From Saccoglossus kowalevskii (Eukaryota > Hemichordata > Enteropneusta > Harrimaniidae): DNA of 20,699 nt. The notes beneath the pieces are model-generated. The model saw nothing but the letters and a program-made list of their open reading frames with translations, was not told where the DNA came from and searched no databases. Position 1 is the first letter of the stretch; the number at the start of each line of letters is the position of its first letter. Both the position numbers and the translations under genes were made by a program. Of this stretch, positions 8,135 to 18,806 are shown in pieces. The stretch spans positions 130,590 through 151,288 of the forward strand of contig NW_003120926.1 of NCBI RefSeq assembly GCF_000003605.2. The letters are read 5' to 3'.

Positions 8135-8213
8135 GTGTCTGAGCACAGTCGTTAGTCTTGCATAAACCACCATGGTGTCTGTGCATAGCCATCAGTCTTG
8201 TGTGAACCAATCT
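8135..8213. repeat. Tandem duplication, two 40-bp units
   Basis: GTGTCTGAGCACAGTCGTTA at 8135 and GTGTCTGTGCATAGCCATCA at 8175 begin two units. Both continue with GTCTTG and end with an AACCA string. They are about 75 percent identical, so the duplication is old. Confidence 0.8.
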
Positions 8214-9900
8214 ACTCAAACCTCTCCATCCATGTACTTAATCGCCATGGCTTCCAAAGATTAATGAACATTTTTCTGTTAGACTGGTCAACCAGGTGTT
8301 TAAGCAGTTATTGCGTAGAGTATTGGCCTTATACATGTATAGTACCTGAGCTGACATAAACGACGGAGGTGTGTCTAAAATATTAAAATTTTAATAATCC
8401 AACATAAAGTAAATGCAATTTTTGGGGTTAATTTTTGCTTCTATTAGAAATACATTCTATATACATGTATATATACACTCAATAGTAATGCTAAATTTGC
8501 GGAGACCATCACAGTGGCCATCACCATAGTAACATCTATACAACTGAATGCATTGAATGACTAATGGCTTGGTCTTTATCTTAAAATCAAGAGAAAAAAT
8601 TTGAGTAAAACAATGGACTTGTCTAACAGCCTTACATTTGGAAATTCTTTTTGATTCAGAATAAATTCATTGTATTATGGAATAACACCATTTACACTGA
8701 ATAAACAGCTATCATTTTGTAATGATTACTACGATCAGATTCAGTTCCACCAGTTTTCATTCTCGGTCCTAATAAAATTAGTTTTGATGAATGTTCATCG
8801 TGACACATCAAGTAATGTTATTAATTATGATAGTGGAGTCACATTATGGAGACAAACGAGAGAACTGCTCATTTGCTAAAATGACAGGTATGGCAGTGAT
8901 GTCTTAAACATTCTTTGAATTTTAATTTGTTGCCAAAAAAAGTAGTTTTTGGTTTGAATTTCTAGATAAAAAATAACCATGAACTTGAGAGCCTATTTCC
9001 AGGCGAGACAAACAAATATTCATCCACTTTAAAGAAAAACCTGTTTATCATTCTATCAAAATATTAAAACTTTTAATCAAATTAAATTTTTCCAAATGTT
9101 ATAATAATTCTGAACCAAATTTTAAGGGTTGACGGCGGAATTGTGAGGAAAAGTTTCTACATGAATAAACTAATTCAAAGCTCATCAAATGTGAATGCTG
9201 CTTGCAAAGTGAATAAACTATCCGATGCAATTAACTGTAGCAGATGTATATGGACTAGTTGGCATGACGATGAAACATATAAACTCACTCAGCTGTTCCA
9301 GACAGCATCATACCGATAGCAAATTTCTGACAATATGTCCCAGAATACTGTAAAATACGTTCTTTATCTAGTATAATAATTTAGCTAATTTAGCTAATTA
9401 ATAAGTTCGCTAATTTAAAATATATTATTAAAATAAGATTGTTAGAACTTTAGCTAAATTAAGATTCTCTTAATTTATACCGGAAGTCATACGGGTATAT
9501 TGTTTATTAACAATAACAGAAATTGTGTAATTGAAACCAAAATGACCATCGCTAATGTCGCATTTGACATATTTCTATGAATATTGCGAGTCGATTTGAA
9601 TCAAAAAAACTAACAAATCAAAAAGAGATTTGTTTAGACAACACATTTTAATATCAAAAAAATTTCCAGTTGATGATGATGTAATATAGTTGATGCAATT
9701 TACAATAAGGTATATGATAATTGATTTCACAATTCACCCCCCCCCCCTCTCTCCCACTCCTCCGATGGTGTAGGTATAATGCTTTATAATAACTACTATG
9801 TGTAACTATAGCAGGTGAACACACTTTGGTTCGTGTCGTGTGTGGCTATGAACCGTAAGATTGAGTTCAACAAACTTTCTGACTGATCGCAACCATTATT
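8214..9900. other. Non-coding stretch with minor features
   Basis: It contains TACATGTA palindromes at 8332 and 8462, an X-box-like ATCACCATAGTAAC at 8520-8533 and a run of eleven C at 9737-9747. A passage at 9354-9480 begins TACTGTAAAATACGTTC and then repeats TTTAGCTAA in both orientations. It may be a decayed MITE related to the TACTG family, but its right end cannot be defined. TTCAACAAACTTTC at 9866-9879 echoes the 6-kb motif. No gene is seen. Confidence 0.5.
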
Positions 9901-10368
9901 TGCAGCCATGGTATCAACAACATGAGAAGCACACATCAAGGTTGCCATGGTTACAGTTGTTGATCATCTATTCAACAACAGAACACTGACGGGATAAGAT
10001 ACTTGAATTCTTTAATTTGATCCCAGGATTTATTGAATTCATCAGTCTGGAAAAATATCATGAATGTCATACTCAAGTCAAATTTCGAAATTCTTTTTAA
10101 GATTTATGATTGCATCTGTTTCCATGGCAACCTCATTTGTGTCATCTTTTACTTTTGTTATTCAACCGTTTCAGTATCAGATCCAAAGTTGCTTTTCATC
10201 ATCCAATGGAAATAATCGGATCCAGAAACTAATCACGTTAGTGCTTAATAACGGAACAAAGCAACTTTTGACTAAAGGTTGTTTGAATCAGGATATCAAA
10301 ATATAATATATATCAGATTTTTACCACAATGGAAGTTATATATATTCTACTCACATATCCATGGTAAC
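9901..10368. promoter_or_regulatory. Cluster of RFX X-box-like palindromes
   Basis: Four sites built on CCATGG lie within 470 bases: GCAGCCATGGTATCAAC from 9902, GTTGCCATGGTTAC at 9941-9954, GTTTCCATGGCAAC at 10118-10131 and ATATCCATGGTAAC at 10355-10368. The RFX consensus is close to GTTGCCATGGYAAC, so the second and third are near-perfect. RFX factors are conserved in animals and control ciliary and other genes. Occupancy cannot be judged from sequence. Confidence 0.5.
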
Positions 10369-10696
10369 AGTTTTTAATCACATGTACACCAAATTGTTTT
10401 GAATGATAATACAAAGCATTACATAATGTAAATAATTATTTATGTAGATTTTAAATTCAGGCAAAGAAAAACTAACATAGCAACAGACGTATTTTATAAC
10501 TATTGTGTCATTGAAATAAATCAGTATGGACTTTTTATCATTTTCCCTGTGGTTTTTAATGAAATGTCACATCGATGTAGCAGAGTCAGAGAGAAATTGT
10601 CTGTGCACATTTTGCCCACACAGTCACTGTGGTTATGAAAGTTCCATTTTCAGCAAAATCTAGAAACTGTGGTAAATTGAACAGTAATGTTTTACT

Positions 10697-10775
10697 GTTT
10701 TCCTCCAGTCCTCTCCAAACATCCCCTTGTGTGTTTTCCTCCAGTCCTTCCCAACCATCCGTTCATGTGTTTTCC
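10697..10775. repeat. 36-bp tandem repeat, about 2.2 copies
   Basis: GTTTTCCTCCAGTCC recurs at 10697 and 10733 and starts again as GTTTTCC at 10769, with exact 36-base spacing. The units share CTCCAGTCC, CCAA and CATCC. Confidence 0.9.
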
Positions 10776-11310
10776 AAATGGTGAACCCCTTATATGCACA
10801 CTACTAACAACAAACTTTATGCTACATTAATTTTTCCTACAGATTAAATCAAATTACAGAACTGCATGATCACACTAGATAAAGTTATTTCCTGAACTGT
10901 TATCAGAAAAATTACCCTCTTTGGATAAAAAAATCTGTGAATGTTTTGATTACAACCAAATGCCGTATATCTACAAGAAAAGTTATAAACACTGGTATCA
11001 ATAACTGACAGAGGTGTTATGAACTACGTCTGACCCCTTAGTGTGTTAGCGTCACCCGCTAAATTGTCTCTACATACACGACTTGATATCAAAATTGTGA
11101 TCATGATAACATGTCACATTGTAATGAATTATTAATCGTTTCAAACTGTTGATGTTTGGTATAAAGTGAGAGTGCCCTAAAGGCAAATTGGCACTAGTAG
11201 AAAATATATAAAACACAGTAGACCATGTGACTCAAGACCATGCAATCACTTTTGTACAACAGAAGGTTCAAGACTCAGAGCGAGGCTTGCACCTACATTG
11301 GTAAAATGTA
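10776..11310. other. Non-coding stretch
   Basis: I see no gene, transposon end or repeat. GGTTCAAGACTC at about 11266 looks like a tRNA B-box, but no A-box lies at the right distance upstream. Confidence 0.5.
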
Positions 11311-11510
11311 TAATTAACCAATCAATTCTTCAGCATAGAGTGCTAAAGGTCAGGTGAAATCGACCAATCAGACGTTTAGCTTATAGTGCTAAAAATATAA
11401 TTGATGAACCAAACTTTCAGCTAAGAGTACTTAAGGTCAAGTATAATTGACCAATCAAATTTTCAACAGATTTACCCTATCAAGGGTTAAAAATCAAGTA
11501 TAATTTGCAT
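11311..11510. repeat. Diverged tandem repeat of about 45 bp carrying CCAAT boxes
   Basis: Four units start near 11316, 11362, 11405 and 11449 with AACCAATCAA, GACCAATCAG, GAACCAAACT and GACCAATCAA. Each is followed by a TTCAGC-like string, a GTGCTAAA-like string and AGGTCA or AAGTATAATT. Three of the four keep a good CCAAT box in the NF-Y context, spaced 46 and 87 bases apart. Confidence 0.75.
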
Positions 11511-12696
11511 TGTGGATGGCAAAAGGCCGAGTAACCATTCAGTATAATTACAAATACTATTACATGTACTTAGAGACCAAATTTAGTATAAAATACCAGA
11601 ATCATAATATTCATTGACGTCCACTATACTTCATGGCATTTTGAAACCATACACAACCCGCTGATACATCTCCATATTAAAATAATCATTACAACAGAGA
11701 GGCAGTCATGTTTCATCTACTCTTACATGTTATAATGGCCATCTAAGGCATTTATTAGATGTCTCACACAGTAATGCTTACATACACAGAACAAGATTCA
11801 GACATGCGTGGAATGACTTTCATCTTGAATTCTTATCATTCTTCCATGATTCTACTCCTCGGTGAGTTGAAATCAATGATGTCAATGTCAATTTAGCTTT
11901 AATAAATAAATATTTGAAAATATTCGCACACAAGATCCATAAAAAAACAACATAATGAAATGAGTCACCATAGAAATATTTGTTTCTATGTGAGAAAAGA
12001 TAACATATGAACATAACATAGATTTAAGTTTTTGTGATATCACATTCCAACATTCATTAACTTGCACAATATTGACTAGATTTCTAAACTAAATGAATAC
12101 AAACAAATATTATTTGTTAAATACCACTAAAACTTTACACATATCAGTTTAAAATCTGCAATTTTTGTCGTGTACACACAGATTCCTACAAAACAGGAAA
12201 AAAATACCAATTTTTCAGTCATCTCACCTATTAATATTAAGCAAACTGCTAAAAAAATTTGGTCAAATTCATCATTACACAAAGAACATTTGGAACGAAA
12301 ATTGTTATCCAACTGTACGGCAGTTGCTGATTGGCTCCTTAGTTGGCATGACAATTTTACCCCCCTATAGTAATCACACATCACACTCGTGTGCCAGCTG
12401 ACTGTGTGTGTACGTTAGAATGGGTAAATGTTAATTTTCAATTAAAATAAGGTATTAATTTTTGTTTATTATTATTTTGCTATTAATTTATATTGAGTCT
12501 TATTTGTCTGATTTCAAATAACACATAAAAACCAGACCATTTGAAACCAGCCTATCATCTGTATGCACTCACACAATGGGGTTTACAACTGTTTGTAAGA
12601 TGCTCTGTGATTGGTTGCGTGATTTGTTCAGTGATTGATAGTTGAACAATCCATATTTGAGTTAATGGTCTGAACTTGATTTGAATATCAAACATC
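11511..12696. other. Non-coding stretch
   Basis: It has one TACATGTA at 11561. Open frames at 12127-12401 on both strands are short, mutually overlapping and composition-driven. No gene or mobile element is supported. Confidence 0.55.
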
Positions 12697-12896
12697 TTGA
12701 ATGAATGAATGAATGAATGAATGAATGAATGAATGAATGAACCAACCAACCAACCAACGAATGGATGAATGGATGAATAAATGATCGAAAGAATAAATGA
12801 ATGAAATAAAAAATGAATGAATGAATGAACAAACAAATGAATGAATGAATGAATGAATGAATAAATGAATGAAAGAATGAACGAACGAATTAATGA
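12697..12896. repeat. Compound tetranucleotide microsatellite (GAAT/ACCA)n
   Basis: A long GAAT/ATGA run is interrupted by about four CCAA units at 12740-12757, then by mixed GGAT, GAAA and GAAC units, and returns to GAAT to the end. The minus-strand open frame across it (12917-12555) reads SFIHSFIHSFIHSF only because a 4-base repeat without stops is open in that frame. It is not a gene. Confidence 0.95.
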
Positions 12897-14214
12897 AGAT
12901 ACAAAGATTGTAAGCATCCTATTATTGTATCAGATTGGACGTAGATTGAAACACAGTAAGCCTAATTAACATAAATACAAACATACCGGTACATCCAAAT
13001 TAAAGGTTAATAATAATATGAGAACAGTCGTATCGTCTCACTGAATTGAAAGACTGTAAGACACAGAAAACAATTCTATCGCTTTACAGAAGTGCATGAG
13101 GGATGATAACGCAGAGTTCAAAAGTACAAAATGAATTAATTACGATATACGCGTACAGAACCTATTTATTTTAAATCCAAAGAATGCAACACAGTGGTTC
13201 TATTTGCATCTCACCTATTAACCTTTTGAACCTTTTTCCGCATTTCACAAAATAAATTTAAAACAAATTGTCCAAAAGCCAATGTGAAATATCCATTAAT
13301 TCTCAAATAAATTACAGAAAATTACATGCATATAAAAATGAGCAAAAAAAAATAAATGCAATTTTTATTTTAATCTTAGCTATAAGATTTTATTTTCTAG
13401 GTGAGGCATTTTTTAGGTAACCATTGCAACAGAACAAACATCAGGTTGCTATGACAACAGATTCATAAAATCCATATATACGGAATGGTATTCTAAGAAT
13501 TATTGCAAACTTATGTTATCTGTTCAGCCTAATTGTTATTTATCAAGTATTTATACAAAATGGTCATTTTAACATAAACTGTATTAACCTACTAGTATCT
13601 GCTATAATATGAAATTACTTCCTCACACCTGGTGTTGTCTCCTAATCTGCCTTTTGGGGAATATTTTAGTATAAAAATATTAATAATTAATATTTGATGA
13701 GTTGTCTTGACAGTATATCATACAATAGAATTGCCAGAGTTTTACTGCCAGAAAGCAGACCCCTCAATTTAAGGCAGAATTTTGCCAAAGAGAGCTAAAA
13801 AAACTCGCCTCAAAAAAAATTAGGCATGTAAAATTATTTCTTGACACATCATTCATGTATATTGCCTCAGAGCTTTTAGGAAAGCTATATTCTCCTCATT
13901 CTAACCATATTTTCAAAAGGCAAGGCTTGAGGGAGTCGTAGACGTCACTGTATCCAGCCAGTACATTATTGTTGTAATGTTAAGCTAGTAATCTGCCAAG
14001 TCAAGTGATAACGTAATATGCGATTACATGCTGACAAACATACACACCGTTAGCATATAAATTATCGATTCGTTGTGTACTTGATTAATGTTTAAACGAC
14101 TTAAAGTCTGGGTTTTGAATGCCATGTGGATTTTAACCCACAAAAACTTTGATACAACGCATTCTGCATATTTTTATGTCTTTTCCTTAAACTTCTTCGT
14201 TAATTTCCGTCCAA
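12897..14214. other. Non-coding stretch
   Basis: No gene is seen. Two X-box-like sites face each other at 13417-13430 and 13445-13458 and are listed separately. Otherwise the sequence is A+T-rich without recognisable elements. Confidence 0.5.
13417..13458. promoter_or_regulatory. Pair of RFX X-box-like sites
   Basis: GTAACCATTGCAAC and GTTGCTATGACAAC start 28 bases apart, with a 14-base gap. Both keep the GTNRCC and RGYAAC-type half-sites of the RFX motif, each with one or two changes. Confidence 0.4.
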
Positions 14215-14385
14215 ATACTGTAAAACCATTTATGTTCACTATATTGATATTTCAGCATATTCACTGTGTTTTTAAGTCACAAATTTGGTAGAGAAACAAT
14301 GAGTTCTACTGTTATTTTACATAAATTTAATTTAGCGTATATTATTCATCAGCAAAAATATATTAATTTAAAAACCAGTGAAAAA
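14215..14385. mobile_element. Possible decayed MITE (TACTGTAAAACCA type)
   Basis: The left end reads TACTGTAAAACCATTTATG with ATTTCAGCATATTCAC inside. The right end reads CATCAGCAAAAATATATTAA then TTTAAAAACCAGTG, whose complement loosely mirrors the left end. The arms match only imperfectly, so this is tentative. Confidence 0.3.
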
Positions 14386-14550
14386 AAAACAGACATAATT
14401 TTCCACGAGCTACAGATCTTTATGAACATTTTATAAATTATGCAAATTTTTTGAAATTATGCAGATGAAAGTTAACAATGGACAAGTGGGACCCAAATTA
14501 ATAGTCCATGTTTTCAGACTAATCATCCAATGTGGTCCTGGGGATTATAT

Positions 14551-14566
14551 TACCCATAATGCATTG
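14551..14566 (+). promoter_or_regulatory. ZNF143/Staf-like site
   Basis: TACCCATAATGCATTG differs by one base from the vertebrate Staf/ZNF143 core as I know it (TACCCACAATGCATTG). Related sites in the opposite orientation occur at 16367 and 16496. Confidence 0.45.
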
Positions 14567-15229
14567 CAATATAAATGACAGATAAGAAACCAATATTAAA
14601 GTGAATTCCAAACATCATGCCGTAAATATCTTGTTACTATAGAAACAAGAACGGTTCATTTTTTTTCAGTTCATTTAGTAAGGCTATCTGTGACGATGAG
14701 CAGCAAATACTGCACAAATAAATATCCGGCTTGCGACACTATGAAATCCACTTGAGGCAATTACGTACGCTGTATAAATATAGGCTTCACACCATCATTA
14801 GAATTTGAATCACTGGCATCCAGGAACGTAATTCCATTCAATGCTTTACCTTCAAGCAGCTTTTTTAATAAAATATTAGACATTGAAAGAAATACGCCTC
14901 AGTTTGTAAATGTGAAAAAATTTGTTTTGAAGAAAGAGAAAGAAACAGGAAGAGAGGTAGCGAGATGGGGTATGGAGCCTAAAAATGGGCCATAGAGTAT
15001 TGAGGGCTTGATCTTCATAGAGGCATTAAAGACAAGTGCCTTGATGCCTAATAAGTTTGACTCAGTGATCTGCAATATTCCTTTTTGATATTCTTATATG
15101 CTAAGACCATTTCCTATAGGTTGGTTTTGAAAATGGCTGCCTTCTCATCTCCAAAGTTAAAGCTCTGGTACATAGCTGTGTCAATTTATCCAAATTATCG
15201 GTAGGTATGTGGTTGAATCTGAGTCATTA
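14567..15229. other. Non-coding stretch
   Basis: A purine-rich, less A+T-biased segment lies at 14930-15060. It has no open frame, splice pattern or repeat that I recognise. GTTACTATAGAAAC at 14633-14646 is a weak X-box-like site. Confidence 0.5.
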
Positions 15230-15473
15230 TTAACCTTTTCACCACCAGACTTTCTCGTCAAAATTATTTTGCACTTTTTTCTTATATTCTTTAGTATTTC
15301 TGGAAATGAACCCTAATTTTGTTGCCAACAGACACAATTTGAGGCAATTTTCAGTTTTTACTCAAAAAATTTTGCTATTTTTGTCTTAATCTTTTGAAGT
15401 AAAGTGCAGACTATAAATAAGACTGATTTGTGAATTTGTGATGAAAAGAGAGAACTGGTGGTGAAAAGGTTAA
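15230..15473. mobile_element. piggyBac-type MITE with TTAA target site
   Basis: The left end is TTAACCTTTTCACCACCAG and the right end is the exact complement CTGGTGGTGAAAAGGTTAA, 19 bases counting the TTAA. The pairing continues with GACTTTCTC against GAGAGAA. TTAA at both ends (15230-15233 and 15470-15473) is the target duplication of the piggyBac superfamily, and a CC start fits its inverted repeats. The 236-base interior has no open frame, so it depends on a transposase elsewhere. The perfect outer repeats suggest fairly recent activity. Confidence 0.88.
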
Positions 15474-16366
15474 GGTGTTCACATGCTATATAATATTATC
15501 TTACATCATTATCGTCCAACGTTATTTTAAAAATCTCTAAATACTCGGGTATATGACCTTCATACATCAGGTACATTCAAACAATGTTCTCGTTTTAGCG
15601 AAACGTCATGCATGGCATTGTTAATTGATAAAAATCTCAGAGCATGATATTTAAAACTGAGAAAGGAAGCAATTTGTGAAATAATTGGTGTGTGGTACTG
15701 AAGTAGATACAAGTAGGAACAAGTTTCCATGACGACGAGTGGGAATCAAATATTAATCTTGATATAACCAATAAACTCGAAAAAATAAAGCACAAGTCTG
15801 TCTAGCACAAGTTTTCTAACAGAAAAAAACAATAGTAACCCCGAGTGCTCTGTCATATAATCATTCGATTTTTCAATTGATCAAAACATAACATAACATT
15901 GTAGTTTACTAATGCAAAATAGAATCACAATTGTGTTGATTGACTGAAAACTAACCATATTTTGTTCAGTACATGAAACTGACAAGGCACGTAGATAATA
16001 AATACGTTTTCCATGCAGACTGAATTATTATGAAATTTTCATTTTTTGATTTATTTGTCATAAACCAAGGAAAGTGACTGCACGAATACAGCCATGGGAC
16101 CCATAGGCAGATCTTCCCGTCAAATATTCTAATTTATTATTTGTGAGATTGTAAATTTATGAATAATTATGTAATGTTTTTAATAGGCCATGTGCTAGAG
16201 TTGGTATCCATAGAAACAAAGATGACAATTTGTGAGTGATGTACAAAAAAAACTATACCAAGGTTTTAACTAGTTAAATCCTATGATGTTGCAATCAGCA
16301 AATCGGTATTTTGCATACATCACGTTCCTGTCTAAACTTGCTTCTATGCTTGCAACTGGGAGATCG
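15474..16366. other. Non-coding stretch
   Basis: Two weak X-box-like sites are present, GTTTCCATGACGAC at 15723 and GTATCCATAGAAAC at 16204. No gene or mobile element is seen. Confidence 0.5.
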
Positions 16367-16382
16367 CATTGCATTATGGGAA
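16367..16382 (-). promoter_or_regulatory. ZNF143/Staf-like site
   Basis: On the minus strand it reads TTCCCATAATGCAATG, close to the Staf/ZNF143 core. It is one of three such sites between 14.5 and 16.5 kb. Confidence 0.45.
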
Positions 16383-16495
16383 AAATTGATATTTATCAAC
16401 ACAAATCATGCAGATGTGTGGTACGATAATCACTACCCATAGAGCCATGCATCAATCATACTAAAAGTAAAATGTTGAACTAAAGTTTAAATTTG

Positions 16496-16511
16496 CACTG
16501 CATCATGGGTA
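16496..16511 (-). promoter_or_regulatory. ZNF143/Staf-like site
   Basis: On the minus strand it reads TACCCATGATGCAGTG. It is about 130 bases from the previous site and in the same orientation. Confidence 0.4.
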
Positions 16512-16556
16512 TTACTCAAAGAATAGTGGTTAGACAATGATTTAGTTTTGGGATCA

Positions 16557-16677
16557 GATCCAAAAGGACCAACTGGTGGCCATTTTTGTTTTATTTTTAT
16601 CAACTGTTAACTTACAATTACACACTATTTTTTTGTCAATTGATTCAAAATGGCAAACTGGCAGCCATTTTGTTTTG
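16557..16677. repeat. Direct repeat with 85-base spacing
   Basis: GATCCAAAAGGACCAACTGG then TGGCCATTTTTGTTTT at 16557 is repeated as GATTCAAAATGGCAAACTGG then CAGCCATTTTGTTTTG at 16642, with about 80 percent identity. An open frame at 16586-16774 overlaps it but has no family resemblance. Confidence 0.7.
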
Positions 16678-17847
16678 TTTCTCATGTGTCTTTGCCTATT
16701 TCTCTGACACACTCAACCTATTTAATTCAAATGTGGTACAAATACAAGACATAAAGGCTTCTTGCACACTCTAAAACACTTATTTGACTAAATTAGACTT
16801 ATTTCTTACTTTCAATATTCATTCGCAATTCTTTCTTCTGTGTCCTCGAATCAAATGCATCTAAATACAGACAGGGACTATGTCATCAAATATGACCCGA
16901 AGGTTGGCAGATGTATATGTAGGGTAATTATCCACAGAATAAAATTATATCAAACACATCTGATTTATATAGAAACCATATAGTTATGAAATTGTCAAAT
17001 GTAATTCAAGCTGACATGTTTTGATTGAGTAATAGACATGAGATGCTGACGCCTGATGACTCTATTTTTCCTATTGTGCAGCCCTTCAGTGGGCAATGTG
17101 TAAATAAATTATTACATGTATTTCATAGATGTTAAGCCTTCCTGGAAATTAGCAAAATTTAATTTGAGCTGACACACTGATTAGGACATTGCTGATTAAT
17201 AAGGTTAATAGATATTACATTTTATTTTATTTTAGGGATGTTGCACGTATGACTAATAAATAACAGTGTTTTAGTATGAATACTCAGACATGATGATTGG
17301 TCCCCAGACACTGATGAAAAATGTCATGGTAACAAACTTTAATCCCAAAGCAATAATTTAATGCCTAATAAAATTATTGAATACTCTCAACAATAAATGC
17401 CACTTTAGCTTTAATAGTTATTAACAGTTATTAAACTATTAACCTTATTAGTTGGGAGGGACCTGACTGAAAACTAAAACAAGTAAAACCATAAATAATT
17501 GAATCAAGACAAATCTCATTAAAAGAAATTAAAATACATGCCAGTAAAATTTTAGTATAAACAGCTAGTCAACAAGAAATGTTTCTAGAAGGTTCTAATT
17601 TATGACCAAAACAACAATAATAATTATTCATTTGCCATTAAAATTTCTTTACATAATTATCATATCGCCATAGGTTACAGCGTGCCATAATTTTGCATTT
17701 ATGTACTGGGTATTTTCATCCTACCCTATTAGGAAGCGTGAATTCCAAATATGGAACAATTATGTATGTAAGTGTCCTCTAACGTGGCTGCTCCCAGGGT
17801 TCTAAACATTTTGAATTTCGGCATTCCCACGATGTATTCCTGGTACA
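16678..17847. other. Non-coding stretch
   Basis: It includes a TACATGTA at 17113, an X-box half-site GTCATGGTAAC at 17333-17343 and a small inverted repeat TAATAGTT/AACTATTA near 17414-17443. No gene is seen. Confidence 0.5.
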
Positions 17848-18006
17848 AAAAGATGTATAATACTAAGGTTATTATGAGGATACTGCAAAGTATGCACTCA
17901 GACAGTATGTGGTCGCATCGACCTCCAGTGTGTCAGCCAATACTCTTCAGTCTTGCTGTACTGCCTTCGTGCATACTTTGAGGTATCCTCGTAATAACCT
18001 CATATT
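17848..18006. mobile_element. Hairpin MITE, full-length copy
   Basis: The left arm runs AAGGTTATTATGAGGATACT then GCAAAGTATGCAC. The right arm runs GTGCATACTTTGAGGTATCC then TCGTAATAACCTCAT, its near-complement, so the whole element could fold into a hairpin with arms of about 45 bases. It aligns end to end with the copy at 18652, about 800 bases away in the same orientation, including the flanking AAAAGATGTATAATA. A 69-codon open frame across it is an artefact. Confidence 0.88.
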
Positions 18007-18651
18007 AGTGTACATAATAATATAATACTTAAAACATAATACCAGGTTGATGTTCAGCTTTACATTTTATTCGTCCCAAAAATAAAACACCAGCTTCCAT
18101 TATAATTATAACTAAGGTATGTTTATGGCCAAAATAAGTTGCATTTTAATCATCTAATATACATGTACAATAAAGGCAATTTTGCATTCATGACTCTACT
18201 ATTGAAGATGCACTTGTAATAGTGCTGGTACTTATGATGCAAGAGTCGTATATGAGGAATATTGACATGAACGCCTTAAGAAAGAGTTATTGTGCGTCAT
18301 TCCCTCAGCCATACCAGTCAGTAACGGACATACATACGTACATGTAGATATTGAAGGAGAAGCACATGTAGAAAGGGATTGTTGCCATGGATACCATTTA
18401 TTTACATAGTAACAACTCTTGCTTTATGCATGAATGAGCACTGCTATGGATAATTTCAAATTTTTATCTTAGGAAGATTAATATTCAGATGATGATTATA
18501 GAATATTTCGTGCCATAAAGTTGAATTCAAGTGCCTATTATTATCAAATATTATCAGGGAGGGGGGGGGGGGTAACCTGGACTGATGTACAGAGGAAAGA
18601 TGACAAACTCTTTTTTAATAGTAATTAATATATGAAAAACAGCTCTATTTG
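18007..18651. other. Non-coding stretch between two MITE copies
   Basis: It has TACATGTA at 18160 and 18339, an RFX-like pair at 18381-18413 and a run of twelve G at 18561-18572. No gene is seen. Confidence 0.5.
18381..18413. promoter_or_regulatory. RFX X-box-like site and half-site
   Basis: GTTGCCATGGATAC at 18381-18394 keeps a perfect left half of the X-box. ATTTACATAGTAAC at 18400-18413 keeps a right half. Confidence 0.4.
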
Positions 18652-18806
18652 AAAAGATGTATAATAACAAGGTTATTACAAGGATACTTCAAAGTATGCA
18701 CTCAGACAGTACACCGCCACATCGACCTCCTCTGCACGTCGGTCAATACTTCTGCTGTACTGTCCTCGTGGATACGTTGAGGTTTCCTCATAATAACCTC
18801 ATATTC
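18652..18806. mobile_element. Hairpin MITE, second full-length copy
   Basis: The left arm is AAGGTTATTACAAGGATACT then TCAAAGTATGCACTCAGACAG. The right arm is CTGTCCTCGTGGATACGTTG then AGGTTTCCTCATAATAACCT. The loop CACATCGACCTCCTCTGCAC is shared with the truncated copy at 7350. No transposase, and no clear target duplication could be fixed because the copies also share flanking bases. Confidence 0.88.

Noticed and set aside
7930-8142. 70-codon plus-strand open frame
   Set aside because: No family resemblance, no promoter or splice signals, and it runs into a tandem duplication.
10033-10306. Two overlapping plus-strand open frames
   Set aside because: They overlap in different frames, have low-complexity composition, and cover X-box-like sites. 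No recognisable protein.
11262-11277. tRNA B-box-like GGTTCAAGACTC suggesting a tRNA gene or SINE
   Set aside because: No A-box at the required distance, no cloverleaf arms and no A-rich tail nearby.
12555-12917. 120-codon minus-strand open frame rich in SFIH repeats
   Set aside because: It is the translation of a GAAT/ATGA microsatellite; such repeats stay open in some frames without being genes.
18561-18572. Run of twelve G as a G-quadruplex
   Set aside because: It is one homopolymer run; similar C runs at 1222 and 9737 suggest slippage-prone sequence. No separate claim is justified.
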